NCBI RefSeq assembly: GCF_014203045.1
Contig: NZ_JACHIF010000001.1
Coordinates: 558,001 to 622,000 of the forward strand
From: Prosthecobacter dejongeii
Lineage (GTDB): Bacteria; Verrucomicrobiota; Verrucomicrobiia; Verrucomicrobiales; Verrucomicrobiaceae
DNA length: 64,000 nt
Reading direction: 5' to 3'
The translations under genes were made by a program, and so were the position numbers. The notes beneath the pieces were generated by a model that was given only the letters and a program-made list of their open reading frames with translations, was not told the DNA's origin and did no database searches. Every line of letters begins with the position of its first letter. The stretch's first letter is position 1. Positions 15,326 to 24,287 of the stretch are shown here, in pieces.

Positions 15326-15433
15326 GATGACTGCCAATCTCCGGGCAAAGTGAAAAGAGATGGCGGCATTAAAGATCATCCCTTCTGGCCACAGGAGCTC
15401 AATGATAGTAAAATCCACTCCAATCGTACATCT

Positions 15434-15982
15434 ATGAGCCGCCTTTTCTATTGCCTGGTTCTCTACCTTCTATTCGCGCAAGTCATGGCCACAGGTCAGA
15501 CCCCGGAGAAGACTGCAGCAAGGAATGATCTGTGTCCGCTAGCAGAGAGCCTCGAATCTTTTGCACGCCACCTGACGCTTCAAATAGACCTATACAACAT
15601 GCGACTCGATGATGGTTCGCGACCTACTCCAGCGCTGAAGGAGCAACTGGAACAGGCTTGTCTCAGTCAACTCGACATGTTCGAATCTGTGGTGCGCACC
15701 CGCTCCATGGGCTCGCTCCTTGGCGTGGACTATCGCTCGGGGAGTGGTCGCGCTGAAATGGATAGTATGATGCAGATCCTATCCGCTTTGGGGTCGTTGC
15801 AGCGAGGTAGAGACCCCTTTGCGAAGACTGGCCTCATTAAAGAAGACACATCGGGGCGCATCACTCTAGCTTCGGAAGATATCCAATCCCTGATCCAAAC
15901 CGTGAGGGCATGTAGGCAGCAATTCGTCACTTTAAAGGGTCAATTCTCACCCAAGGTCCCTTCTAAAGTTAATCGGAAATGA
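15434..15982 (+). CDS. Small secreted protein, unknown
   Basis: I do not recognise a family. From the ATG at 15434 the 182-residue product has a signal peptide (MSRLFYCLVLYLLFAQVMA, cut near TGQ). The mature part is mostly helical and polar, with two Cys (NDLCPLAESLES near residue 33 and QACLSQLDMFES) and a third in VRACRQQFVTL near the C-terminus. An upstream in-frame ATG at 15350 would bury the signal peptide and is rejected. Base composition is slightly more AT-rich than the neighbours. It stands alone between the GNAT gene and a convergent minus-strand gene. Confidence 0.6.
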   Translation: MSRLFYCLVLYLLFAQVMATGQTPEKTAARNDLCPLAESLESFARHLTLQIDLYNMRLDDGSRPTPALKEQLEQACLSQLDMFESVVRTRSMGSLLGVDYRSGSGRAEMDSMMQILSALGSLQRGRDPFAKTGLIKEDTSGRITLASEDIQSLIQTVRACRQQFVTLKGQFSPKVPSKVNRK

Positions 15983-16022
15983 GCTCATTAGATCTTTTCC
16001 AAAAGCAACATGCTGTCTCTGA

Positions 16023-16649
16023 CTACCACCCGCGCACCTTCACGTGCACCTGAGCGCAGGTGCCCATGTAATGGTCCATGGCGTAGTCTTTCGCGGCTTT
16101 CAGCATGTGATCTTTGGCCTTAGCTTCATCTCCCAAAGCCTCGAAATACAATCCCAGATACAGGTGGGCATAACAGCGATGATTGCGCAGGTCCTCGCCC
16201 TCACCTGACTCGGCCGCCTTCAGCACCGCCTCTTCACTGCCTTTTCCGGCAAAGAGCTCATGCACCTCTTTCATGGGGATGCGGGCATCGCCTTCGATGG
16301 GGATCAGCGCCTTGCGCGCCGCCTCCACACTTTCTGCCCGGGCCACGCAGATGAAATGCCAAGCGGCATTTTCCACATCGGCCGTGTTCACCGTTTGGTG
16401 CACCTCAAACTGCTCTCTACCGGCTTTGTAATCGCCCGTGTAATAGAGCGATAAACCACGCTGCCAGAGCTGTGGTTTGGCCTCAGGCGCTAGCGCAATG
16501 AGCTTGTCAAAAGCCGCTACCGACTCCTTCGGTTTCGCGTCATAAAAAGCCGCCACCCCTTGGCGGAACAACTGGTTAGGCTCGGTTTTTTCTTGAGCTT
16601 GTGCGGTCACACAGCAAACCAGAGCGAGAAGTGAAAAAGAGAATTTCAT
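16023..16649 (-). CDS. Secreted TPR protein
   Basis: A 208-residue exported protein: signal peptide MKFSFSLLALVCCVTAQAQ, then tetratricopeptide-type helix pairs (NQLFRQGVAAFYDAKPKESV, KPQLWQRGLSLYYTGDYKAG, and a C-terminal RCYAHLYLGLYFEALGDEAK). It resembles small NlpI-like TPR proteins but lacks a lipobox. The ATG at 16649 is preferred over one further upstream, which would overlap the preceding gene and hide the signal peptide. It begins 43 nt after the double-thioredoxin gene on the same strand, so the two are probably co-transcribed and both act outside the cytoplasmic membrane. A protein-binding role is inferred. Confidence 0.78.
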   Translation of the reverse strand: MKFSFSLLALVCCVTAQAQEKTEPNQLFRQGVAAFYDAKPKESVAAFDKLIALAPEAKPQLWQRGLSLYYTGDYKAGREQFEVHQTVNTADVENAAWHFICVARAESVEAARKALIPIEGDARIPMKEVHELFAGKGSEEAVLKAAESGEGEDLRNHRCYAHLYLGLYFEALGDEAKAKDHMLKAAKDYAMDHYMGTCAQVHVKVRGW

Positions 16650-16692
16650 AAACAACGATATCTGACCCCTTCCAAACAATTCACCCCTGGGT

Positions 16693-17916
16693 TCAGGGTT
16701 GCTCGGGCACATAGAAACGGCCCATGTGCTCCAAGATTTTTGCGCGCAGGTCATCGCCATCCACGATGCCGTTGTGGCGATAGATCACCTCACCACCCGG
16801 GGCCACCACCAGAGTATGCGGAATGGGGCCGGGCCACTCAGGGTCTAGCGCTTGGATGAGGGCATCGCTGTTCGCTTCATTGAAAACATACGCGTTGCCC
16901 TTGCGGCCTTCGGCCTTGAGGCTGGGTTTCAGTTTGTTAGGCACAACTGCGTTGTATTTCTCCAAAAAGGCCTTCACCTCGGGCAGCGTTTCAGGGTCGT
17001 CCATGCTGATGCTGATGAACTCAAAATCCCGCAGGCCAAACTTGCGTGAGGTCGCCACCAGCTCAGGAAATTCCTTCACACAAGGGCCACACCACGTGGC
17101 CCAGACATTGAAGAGGCGGACCTTTTGGGTGTCGTTCTTACGCAGCACCGCCAGAGCTTTGGCATCAATCAACTCCACCGTCACCTCACCCATTTCCCAT
17201 TTTTCATTGTCTGCGGTCACTTGCTCGCGGTGGCTGATCCACTTGGTGGAGCAGCCATGCGGCGGCGTCACCGGCACGGCCACAGGCTGGCCCGCAAGTA
17301 GCGCATCGAGCGCATTTTTCGCATCCGTACTGGTGACGGTCTTCACATCGGCAAAGCGCGAGTCATCCAACCGCCCTTGATACTGAAGCTTCCGCTCCGC
17401 ATCGAAAAGAAAAACGTGTGGCGTGGCTAGGCAACCGTACGCCAAAGCAGTCTTTTGCGTCTCGCCATCATAGAGGTAGGGGAAGTTAAACGCCTGCTCC
17501 TTTGCGTGGCGTTTCATCTCGGGGAAGCTGTCATTGTATTTGGAGTACCCCAGCTCATCCGGCCGCAGGGCTGCGGGGTCATTCGGATTGATGGCCACCA
17601 CTCGCAGACCTTTGCTTTTGTAGTCACGTGCCAGTTGCTTCAACCTCTCTTCGATGGCCTGGGAGGTGGGGCAGTGATTGCTGAGGAAAGCCACCAGCAG
17701 GTAATCAGCGCCCGCGTATTCCTTCAGCGTGTGCATCTCTTCATCAATGCCCAGCAGCTCAAAATCAGGCGCAGGTTCACCGATCTTCAATTCATGAAAC
17801 CCTTCCGGTTGGCCGGTGCTTTTTTTCGCCTTCGCTTCCGTCGGGGCCTGGGCTTGCAAACAGGCAGGAGAGAGCCCGCCGAAAAGGGCCGCAAGGAGAA
17901 GAAGGCAGCGTTTCAT
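16693..17916 (-). CDS. Secreted protein with two thioredoxin-fold domains
   Basis: A 407-residue exported protein. After the signal peptide (MKRCLLLLAALFGGLSPACL) come two redoxin domains. The first (about residues 40-200) starts GEPAPDFELLGIDEEMHTL and has the active-site position VAFLSNHCPTSQAIEERL, with a single Cys rather than CxxC. The second (about 235-400) is TlpA/ResA-like with FNVWATWCGPCVKEFPEL, an intact CxxC, and the cis-Pro region PGPIPHTLVVAPGG. TlpA-type domains are thiol reductants of extracytoplasmic proteins; the single-Cys domain resembles one-Cys peroxiredoxin-like 'NHCP' proteins. The start at 17916 gives the signal peptide. It heads a two-gene unit with the TPR protein. 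Confidence 0.87.
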   Translation of the reverse strand: MKRCLLLLAALFGGLSPACLQAQAPTEAKAKKSTGQPEGFHELKIGEPAPDFELLGIDEEMHTLKEYAGADYLLVAFLSNHCPTSQAIEERLKQLARDYKSKGLRVVAINPNDPAALRPDELGYSKYNDSFPEMKRHAKEQAFNFPYLYDGETQKTALAYGCLATPHVFLFDAERKLQYQGRLDDSRFADVKTVTSTDAKNALDALLAGQPVAVPVTPPHGCSTKWISHREQVTADNEKWEMGEVTVELIDAKALAVLRKNDTQKVRLFNVWATWCGPCVKEFPELVATSRKFGLRDFEFISISMDDPETLPEVKAFLEKYNAVVPNKLKPSLKAEGRKGNAYVFNEANSDALIQALDPEWPGPIPHTLVVAPGGEVIYRHNGIVDGDDLRAKILEHMGRFYVPEQP

Positions 17917-17930
17917 AGAAGAAAAAGGAA

Positions 17931-18257
17931 TCAAGCCACGCGCTCCGCACCGCAGCTCCAGCAAAGATCAAACGCAGCCGGATTCGTTTCATTGCAACCT
18001 GTGCAGGTCCATTCAGGCCCTTCGACGGTCGCGTTCTGAAAATGCAGGCGGATCAATTCCGTCGCAGCCTCCTTCTGGGAATCGTCCAGCAGACAAAGTG
18101 CGGGGTCCAGGGGATTTTTGTAGCTGTACCCGGCTACGCTCGGCCCTAAGGTGCGGGTGTTCTCATTCTGGATGAAACACGCGATGCCTTCCCCCTCCAG
18201 CAAGTTTCGGGCGAAACTCACGCGCGTGAGATCAGGGTCCACAAAGATCGGTTTCAT
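17931..18257 (-). CDS. DUF2007 domain protein with C-terminal zinc ribbon
   Basis: A 108-residue cytosolic protein. Residues 1-70 match the DUF2007 'putative signal transducing protein' domain (MKPIFVDPDLTRVSFARNLL, GIACFIQNENTRTLG, CLLDDSQKEAATELI). The C-terminus is a short zinc ribbon, WTCTGCNETNPAAFDLCWSC, with two Cys-x2-Cys knuckles. The ATG at 18257 is preferred over an in-frame TTG four codons upstream. Ligand and partner are unknown; the ribbon suggests binding to protein or nucleic acid. It precedes the secreted double-thioredoxin gene by 14 nt on the same strand. Confidence 0.82.
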   Translation of the reverse strand: MKPIFVDPDLTRVSFARNLLEGEGIACFIQNENTRTLGPSVAGYSYKNPLDPALCLLDDSQKEAATELIRLHFQNATVEGPEWTCTGCNETNPAAFDLCWSCGAERVA

Positions 18258-18380
18258 GGTCGCTAACAAACAACGCGCACGCCAGAGCTCAAACGCATTT
18301 CCTGGAACAAATCACAGACTGGAGTTTAACTTGCTGCCGCCCTGCCTTGGCTGCGGCGCGTTAGTTTACCGTGCTGTGTC

Positions 18381-19799
18381 TCAGGGCGTGCCCTGTGACC
18401 GCCCCGCGCGCACTTCTCGATACCGCTGCCGAAGCGCCTTCAACGAAGCGGGGAGATTTGGCTCATCCACCGCCGGTATTTCGCCGCCGCTTTGCAAAAG
18501 CTGCAACTCCCGCTGGAGATGCGGCAGGTCATCTAGGCGTACTTTTTCCAGTGCCTGATTCGCCGCCTCCTGCACGGCGGCTATGTACTGTGTCCTCAAC
18601 TCTACCAACGGATCTACTGGCGGTTTCGCAGGGGGCAGTGTGATGGGCTTGATGACCACGGTCTGGTTAGGCGTGGGCAGATCCTGCATCGGAGGCAGCG
18701 CCCCCAGCACCTCCGCCGGGATCGGTTTTTCCGGAGCCTCCATTTCCTCCACCGTCGCCATGGGTAGGGTGTTATCTTGTTCGATGACGATCTTGTCCTT
18801 AAACAGGATCAGCAAAATCAGGCTGGCGACACTGATCAAAGAAATCATCACATGCAGCCCCGTGCTGAAAGCCTTCCACACGAAGGCATCCAACCGCTGA
18901 AAAAAAGACGGTTCGTAGTGCCTAACCACGGGTTGCAAATTCCCAGGCACCACCTTCGGTGGTGGAGCCGCAGGCGGAGTGGCAGGGGCGGGCGGCTTGG
19001 CACCTGGGGCCACCACCATTCGGGAACGAGTGGTCGCGCTCTCGCCCTTCTCCTGTTCACCATGCAGGGCCGCTCGCAGCGCGGCTGCCACCTCGGAAGG
19101 TTGCGCAAAAGGGCGAGCCGTTTCTGACTCCAAAGTCCGCCGGATCACCGCCGCAAACGCCGGTGGCAGATCACGCGCCAGCCGTCCATCAGCCCCAGGC
19201 GCACAGCGGGCAAACATCCAGTGCAAAGCTGTGCCCAGCGCCTGAAGGTCCCCCTTTAAGCTGCCGTAGAAAGGGCGCAACCAGGCGAGATCCCCCACCT
19301 CATCCTGCGCCATGCCGATGCAGGTCAACTTCACATGCCCCTCAGGCGTCACCCACGTCGAATGGATATCCAGCGCGCCGTGCGGCATCTGTTGATCATG
19401 CAGGATCTGCAAAGCTTCACACAACTCCAGGGCTAGAGGGAAAGCGGTCTTGGGCTTGAGTTGACCTTCCTCAATCAGCGTGGCTAAAGGCCGACCCTCC
19501 ACGTGCTCCATGACCAGATAAAACTGCCCGGCAGGCGTGTGACCAAAATCATAAACTGCCGTGATCAGAGGATGCACGAGACGCGCCCGGCGGCGCAAGC
19601 GCTGCTGCAAAGCCTGCGCCAGGTCCTCGGGTGGCGGTGGGATCACCTCAATGACCACAGGCCGATCCAGCGCCGACTGGCGACCTAAGAAGATGGCATG
19701 GTCATGCCCCCTGTGCGTTTGCCGCTGCACTTCATACTGAGGCAGCCACGCGCCTAACTCGTTCACCGAGGGGAAATGGGGGGCCAGAAGGTCAGACAT
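18381..19799 (-). CDS. Membrane-anchored serine/threonine pseudokinase
   Basis: A 472-residue protein with an N-terminal kinase-like domain (about residues 20-235), a Pro/Ala-rich linker, one membrane helix (HVMISLISVASLILLILF, about 313-331) and a 140-residue C-terminal part with coiled-coil tendency, rich in Leu and Gln. The kinase N-lobe has PVVIEVIPPPP where VAIK should be, the glycine loop is absent (HRGHDHAIFLGRQ), the hinge is FYLVMEHVEGRPL, the catalytic loop is MPHGALDIHSTWV instead of HRDLKPxN, and the DFG position reads LTCIGMA. Key Lys and Asp residues are therefore lost. Family logic suggests a scaffold or sensor rather than an enzyme. The promoter must lie in the 211 nt before cysI's terminator. 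Confidence 0.82.
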   Translation of the reverse strand: MSDLLAPHFPSVNELGAWLPQYEVQRQTHRGHDHAIFLGRQSALDRPVVIEVIPPPPEDLAQALQQRLRRRARLVHPLITAVYDFGHTPAGQFYLVMEHVEGRPLATLIEEGQLKPKTAFPLALELCEALQILHDQQMPHGALDIHSTWVTPEGHVKLTCIGMAQDEVGDLAWLRPFYGSLKGDLQALGTALHWMFARCAPGADGRLARDLPPAFAAVIRRTLESETARPFAQPSEVAAALRAALHGEQEKGESATTRSRMVVAPGAKPPAPATPPAAPPPKVVPGNLQPVVRHYEPSFFQRLDAFVWKAFSTGLHVMISLISVASLILLILFKDKIVIEQDNTLPMATVEEMEAPEKPIPAEVLGALPPMQDLPTPNQTVVIKPITLPPAKPPVDPLVELRTQYIAAVQEAANQALEKVRLDDLPHLQRELQLLQSGGEIPAVDEPNLPASLKALRQRYREVRAGRSQGTP

Positions 19800-19950
19800 G
19801 AGGGGGGAGGATCAGCAGCAAGTTAGACTCCCTATTTTAGTCACGTCTGCCGGGGAATGCCATGGCACAATCTGGAAAATCAGACCCCGGGGAAAAACAA
19901 ACGAGGCCCGTTTTTTCACCACGACCTCTAAGGAGGCAAAGCTACCTAAC

Positions 19951-19984
19951 AAAAAAGGCGGGGACTGCCTGCGCAGTTCCCGCC
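19951..19984 (-). terminator. Rho-independent terminator of cysJ-cysI
   Basis: A twelve-pair stem (GGCGGGGACTGC with GCAGTTCCCGCC, one G-U pair) with a four-base loop lies 27 nt past the cysI stop codon and is followed on the minus strand by six T. Confidence 0.9.
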
Positions 19985-20010
19985 TTCGGAGATGAAACCC
20001 AGAGATGAAC

Positions 20011-21735
20011 TTAGCTGTTCAGAGCGACGGCTTCAGGTTTGATATTTTTGTGGAAGTCGGGTCCCTGCACCGTGGCGGCTACATAACCAGCGCGGATGAC
20101 AAAGTCACCGAAGTGCTCCCCATCCAGGCGCTCCTTGGCGTAGTGCTCAAGGATCGGGTCCAAGAGGGGTTTGATGTCTTTGGAAGGCACGTCCTTGCGG
20201 AAGAGCTTGCTAAGACGCTCACCCGCGTGACCACCGCCCAGATAGACATTGTAGCGGTCTGGACCGAAACCAACGAAGCCGATTTCCGAGATGAAGGGAC
20301 GGCCGCAACCATTCGGGCAACCCGTCATGCGCATGGTGATGGAGTCATGACGCAGGCCCACTTCTTCCAGCTTCTCTTCGAGCTGGGTGACGATGGTGGG
20401 CAGGAAGCGCTCGGCCTCGGCCAGGGCCAGGGCACAGGTGGGCAGGGCCACGCAGGCGATGGTGGAGAGGCGCAGCGCGCTCTGCTCGTGACTCTTGGCC
20501 ATGCCGTATTTTTCCAGCAGGGCTTCGATCTGGGAACGCTTGGCCGGAGAGACCTTGGCGATCATGAGGTTCTGGTTCGCCGTGAGGCGGAAATCCCCGT
20601 CATGGATCTTGGCGATCTCACGAAGGCCGGTGCGCATGGGGTAACCTTCGGTATCCAGCACACGCCCCCCTTCGACAAAGAGAGTGTAATGGGAGTCACC
20701 GGTTTCATCTTCCACCCAGCCGAAACGGTCGCCATTGTCCGCAAAGACGTAGGGGCGCACCGGGCCGAGTTTGTAGCCGAGGTATTCGTTCAGCTTGGCC
20801 AGGATCCACTCTGGGCCGTGGTCATCCACGGTGTACTTGAAGCGGGAGTGCTTGCGGTCCGTGCGGTCCCCAAAGTCACGCTGCACAAGGACGACTTTTT
20901 CTGCCACGTCCACGACCTGCTCCTTTGTGCAGAAGCCGATGACATCCGCGATGCGGGGATAGGTGGCTTCGTTACCATGGGTAGAGCCCATGCCGCCGCC
21001 AACGGCGACGTTGTAGCCGACGAGTTTGCCGTCTTCGACGATGGCGATGAAAGAGAGGCAGTTGGCGAAGATGTCCACGTCATTGCTCGGTGGCACGGCG
21101 ATGGTGATCTTGAACTTACGTGGCAGGTAGGTTTTGCCGTAGATCGGCTCCACTTCTTCCTCGGTGCTCTGTACCTTTTCTCCATCCAGCCAGATCTCGT
21201 GATAAGCACGAGTGGCGGGAGTGAGATGGGCGGAGATGTCCTTCGCTGCCTGGAGCACGTCGGCGTGCACACTGGACAGGTAGGGGTTCGGATTGCACAT
21301 CACGTTGCGATTCACGTCGCCGCAAGCGGCGATGGTGTCCATGGCAGCGTCATTGATCTCCTTGATCGTGCGCTTCAAGTTGGACTTGATGATGCCGTGG
21401 AGTTGGAAGGCTTGGCGGGTGGTCAGCTTGATGGTGCCATTGGCATAGGTATCTGCCAGGCGGTCCGTTTGCAGCCATTGTTCGGAGGTGGAAACACCAC
21501 CGGGGACGCGGATGCGCAGCATGAAGGAGAAGGCTTTCTCCAAGCGATGCTTGCGGCGGTCTGGGCGCAGGTCACGGTCGTCCTGCTGGTAGCTGCCGTG
21601 GAATTTGATCAACTGCTGATCGTCTTCGCAAAGGGAGCCCGTGGACAGATCGGCCAGACCTTCGGCGATGGTGCCGCGCAAGTAGTTTGACCGAGTCTTG
21701 ATGCCTTCATTGGCAGAGAGTTGCTTTTCGCTCAT
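20011..21735 (-). CDS. cysI: Sulfite reductase hemoprotein subunit CysI
   Basis: Assimilatory sulfite reductase beta-subunit, 574 residues, close to the usual length. It reduces sulfite to sulfide by six electrons using a siroheme coupled to a 4Fe-4S cluster. The cluster ligands are visible as CVALPTC (about residue 427, Cys-x5-Cys) and GCPNGC (about 472, Cys-x3-Cys). Other family blocks are STGSLCEDDQQLIKFHGSYQ, KLTTRQAFQLHGI with siroheme-contacting Arg/Gln, CGDVNRNVMC and GGGMGSTHGNEATYPRIAD. It starts 36 nt after cysJ and is followed by a strong terminator, so cysJ-cysI form a complete operon. Cytosolic; electrons come from NADPH through CysJ. Confidence 0.96.
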   Translation of the reverse strand: MSEKQLSANEGIKTRSNYLRGTIAEGLADLSTGSLCEDDQQLIKFHGSYQQDDRDLRPDRRKHRLEKAFSFMLRIRVPGGVSTSEQWLQTDRLADTYANGTIKLTTRQAFQLHGIIKSNLKRTIKEINDAAMDTIAACGDVNRNVMCNPNPYLSSVHADVLQAAKDISAHLTPATRAYHEIWLDGEKVQSTEEEVEPIYGKTYLPRKFKITIAVPPSNDVDIFANCLSFIAIVEDGKLVGYNVAVGGGMGSTHGNEATYPRIADVIGFCTKEQVVDVAEKVVLVQRDFGDRTDRKHSRFKYTVDDHGPEWILAKLNEYLGYKLGPVRPYVFADNGDRFGWVEDETGDSHYTLFVEGGRVLDTEGYPMRTGLREIAKIHDGDFRLTANQNLMIAKVSPAKRSQIEALLEKYGMAKSHEQSALRLSTIACVALPTCALALAEAERFLPTIVTQLEEKLEEVGLRHDSITMRMTGCPNGCGRPFISEIGFVGFGPDRYNVYLGGGHAGERLSKLFRKDVPSKDIKPLLDPILEHYAKERLDGEHFGDFVIRAGYVAATVQGPDFHKNIKPEAVALNS

Positions 21736-21771
21736 GGTATTTGGAGGGGGTGGGGTGTGAGCTCCAGGGGA

Positions 21772-23544
21772 TTAATAGACATCGCGCTGATAGCGCTTCG
21801 CTTTCTTGAGGTCTTCGATGTAGGCCTCAGCGGCTTCGCGGGATTTCCCGCCTTGTTTTTCGACCACGGTGAGGAGGGCTTCGTTCACGTCGTGGGCCAT
21901 GCGGGTGGCATCTCCACACACATAGAAATGGGCACCTTCTTCCAACCAGGCGTAGAGCTCCTTCGCACGCTCCAGCATGCGCTGCTGCACGTAGATTTTT
22001 TCGGGTTGGTCGCGGGAGAAGGCGACGTCCAGTTTGGTCAGGGCCTTGCTGGCCAGATGGTCTTGCCACTCGGTCTGGTAAAGGAAGTCGTAGGTGTAGC
22101 GTTGATCGCCAAAGAACAACCAGGATTTACCCTGCTGCTCCAGCGCGGCGCGGTGCTCCACAAAGGCGCGGAAGGGGGCCACGCCGGTGCCCGGGCCGAC
22201 CATGATGATGGGGGTATCCCCTGAGGCAGGCAGGCGGAAGTTTTTATTCTGGTTGGTGTAAACCGGGACGACGTCTCCGCGCTTCACCAAATCTGCCAGA
22301 TACGTGGAGGCCACACCTTTGCGCTGTTTGCCAAAGGATTCATAGCGCACAGAGGCGATGGTGAGATGCACCTCATCTGGATGCGCCAGCGGGCTGGAGG
22401 CGATGGAATACAGGCGCGGAGGCAGCGGACGCAGGAGGGAAACCAGCGCCTCAGGGGACAGGCCCTTGGAGGCAAAGTCCTCGATGGCATCCACGATCCA
22501 GCGACCATGCAGGTAATCCTTCAGCTTATCCTTGGCGCCTTCACCCAGGAGGGTGGCCAGTTTCTTGGACTTGGTGAGTTCCAGCAGCTTGGTCAGTACC
22601 GGGCGGGAAAGCGCGGTGATGTCCAGGTCTTCACGCAGGGCATCTGCCAGCGTTTTGTTGCCAATGTCAGGCACGCTGGCCTTCTCGGTGCCGACCAGCT
22701 TAGCTGCCTTCAGGATGCCTTCGACCATGTCGGGGGCATTCACCGGGATGATGCCCAGGGAATCGCCCGGCTCATAGGTGAGGCCAGACCCTTCCAGGGA
22801 AAGCTCATAGTGCCAGGTTTCCTTGGCCGTGCCTTTGCCATTCAGCAGCACACGCTCTTTCAGTTCAGCGCCGAAGGGGTTGCTCTTGTCATGCTCAGCG
22901 GCTGCCGGAGCAGCGAAGCTGACGGTAGCCGCTGGTGCTGCCGCCACGGCAGGACCAAAGGCCGCCAAAGCGCCGTCTAACCAAGCACGATGCGGTTTTT
23001 CATACTGGAGGTCGCAGTCCACACGCGGGTGGATGCGCTGGGCACCGAAGCTTTCCAGCCGGGCATCGAAGTCCTTGCCCATCTGGCAAAATTTCTCATA
23101 GGAGGTGTCGCCGAGGGCGCAGACGGAGAAGCGCAGCTTTGGCAGGCTGAGGGTCTCACTCATGAAGGCCTTGTAAAAAGCGGTGGCCGTCTCAGGTGGC
23201 TCGCCATCGCCCCAGGTGCTGATGATGACCAGGAGGTTTTCCACCTTGGCCAGGTCGGCAGGCTGGATATCCGCCATGTTTTTGACCGTGGGGGAAAAGC
23301 CGCGCTTTTTCGCGTCCTTCGCGGACAGATCTGCCAGTTTTTCCGAATTTCCCGATTCCGAGCCATACAGGATGGTCAACTTCGTCGCCGCAGCAGCGGG
23401 TGCTGGCACGGCAGCGGCAGCGCCGGAGTCCCCTGCGGAAAGATACCCGGCCAGCCAAAAGCGCTGGGCAGGGGTGAAACTCGCCATCAGGCCGTCCAGG
23501 GCCCGACGCAGGTCAGGGGAAAAAGGGGAGTGCTCGGGAAGCAT
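21772..23544 (-). CDS. cysJ: Sulfite reductase flavoprotein subunit CysJ
   Basis: NADPH-dependent flavoprotein that feeds electrons to CysI, 590 residues. Domains in order: a short N-terminal helix region, an FMN-binding flavodoxin domain (ILYGSESGNSEKLADLSA, IISTWGDGEPPETA, about residues 50-200), a connecting FAD domain (LEGSGLTYEPGDSLGIIPVN, RLYSIASSPLAHPDEVHLT) and an NADPH-binding ferredoxin-reductase domain (GPGTGVAPFRAFVEHR, LFFGDQRYTYDFLYQTEW). The C-terminus ends KRYQRDVY with the aromatic terminal residue usual in this family. First gene of the operon, with its promoter probably in the 275-nt gap upstream. Regulation is not visible in sequence. Confidence 0.96.
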   Translation of the reverse strand: MLPEHSPFSPDLRRALDGLMASFTPAQRFWLAGYLSAGDSGAAAAVPAPAAAATKLTILYGSESGNSEKLADLSAKDAKKRGFSPTVKNMADIQPADLAKVENLLVIISTWGDGEPPETATAFYKAFMSETLSLPKLRFSVCALGDTSYEKFCQMGKDFDARLESFGAQRIHPRVDCDLQYEKPHRAWLDGALAAFGPAVAAAPAATVSFAAPAAAEHDKSNPFGAELKERVLLNGKGTAKETWHYELSLEGSGLTYEPGDSLGIIPVNAPDMVEGILKAAKLVGTEKASVPDIGNKTLADALREDLDITALSRPVLTKLLELTKSKKLATLLGEGAKDKLKDYLHGRWIVDAIEDFASKGLSPEALVSLLRPLPPRLYSIASSPLAHPDEVHLTIASVRYESFGKQRKGVASTYLADLVKRGDVVPVYTNQNKNFRLPASGDTPIIMVGPGTGVAPFRAFVEHRAALEQQGKSWLFFGDQRYTYDFLYQTEWQDHLASKALTKLDVAFSRDQPEKIYVQQRMLERAKELYAWLEEGAHFYVCGDATRMAHDVNEALLTVVEKQGGKSREAAEAYIEDLKKAKRYQRDVY

Positions 23545-23743
23545 TTCTTGAGTGTTTCGCAGAAGGGTGGGACAAAAAATACGCCAAGCCGGGGCCTAGC
23601 GGGCATGCAAACTAGCCAAAATCAGCGTCTCGTCGAGTAAACGTGTGATTTCGCGGCCCTCCAGAATGCAATTTGGCGATAAAAAGGCGGAATTCAGCAT
23701 GGCCAAACCTAGCCACACCATCCCCAGGACCGAAAGATGCAGA

Positions 23744-23787
23744 ACGGCGAAAAAGCACAGGATACAGACACCTGTCTTTTTCGCCGT
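23744..23787 (-). terminator. Long hairpin downstream of the efflux operon
   Basis: A perfect twelve-pair stem (ACGGCGAAAAAG with CTTTTTCGCCGT) continues, after one unpaired base, into a five-pair inner stem (ACAGG/CCTGT) with a nine-base loop. It lies 33 nt past the last efflux gene and upstream of cysJ. No separate U-tract follows, but the stem itself carries A5/T5 runs, so it may terminate on either strand. Confidence 0.65.
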
Positions 23788-23819
23788 TGCTTGGTTAGAC
23801 CTGCCTCTGAGGGCCGGCT

Positions 23820-24254
23820 TTACTCAGACTTGCACTCGCACAGCCATTCCATCTTGCTGCACTTTTCGCAGGTGGAGGTGTCATATTCCAGACGTGCGAC
23901 GATCGCTTTAGCATCGGGCGAATTTTTGTACTGAAGGATCAGCATGTCGCCGGATTTGATGACGGGCAGGATGAAGCCTTTGGCGTCTTTTTCGACCGTC
24001 AACTTGGTAGGTTTGTCACGGTCCCCGGTGAGGGCCACGAGACTTTGCGCTTCCACGGCCACGGGCTTCATGTCCTTGTCCAGGAGGGCGATGTGGAACT
24101 TGTCCCCTTTCACGGTGACTTCGCCGTGCATGGTTTCATTTTTGCTGAATTCGACGATGCGGCCTTTGTTAGGCCCAAGTTCGACACCGCCGTGGGCGAG
24201 CAGCAGGCTGGTGGTGGCGGCGAGGATGAGGGAGGTGATAAATGATCTTTTCAT
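23820..24254 (-). CDS. Exported metal-operon protein with C-terminal Cys cluster
   Basis: A 144-residue exported protein: signal peptide MKRSFITSLILAATTSLLLA, then HGGVELGPNKGRIVEF, a strand-rich middle (residues 40-115) and a C-terminal Cys-rich tail, TCEKCSKMEWLCEC. The His-Gly-Gly start of the mature part resembles small periplasmic domains that accompany RND metal pumps. The five Cys/His positions suggest metal binding, but I do not recognise a named family. It is the last gene of the minus-strand efflux operon, 33 nt after the RND pump gene. Confidence 0.7.
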   Translation of the reverse strand: MKRSFITSLILAATTSLLLAHGGVELGPNKGRIVEFSKNETMHGEVTVKGDKFHIALLDKDMKPVAVEAQSLVALTGDRDKPTKLTVEKDAKGFILPVIKSGDMLILQYKNSPDAKAIVARLEYDTSTCEKCSKMEWLCECKSE

Positions 24255-24287
24255 GGATGGTTCTATTTTTTCGGTTGGTTCTGAGGT

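Noticed and set aside
20005..21690. 561-codon open frame on the plus strand
   Set aside because: Exactly antisense to cysI, whose metal-cluster motifs are clear; low-complexity His/Gly/Val-rich translation is typical of a GC-rich shadow frame.
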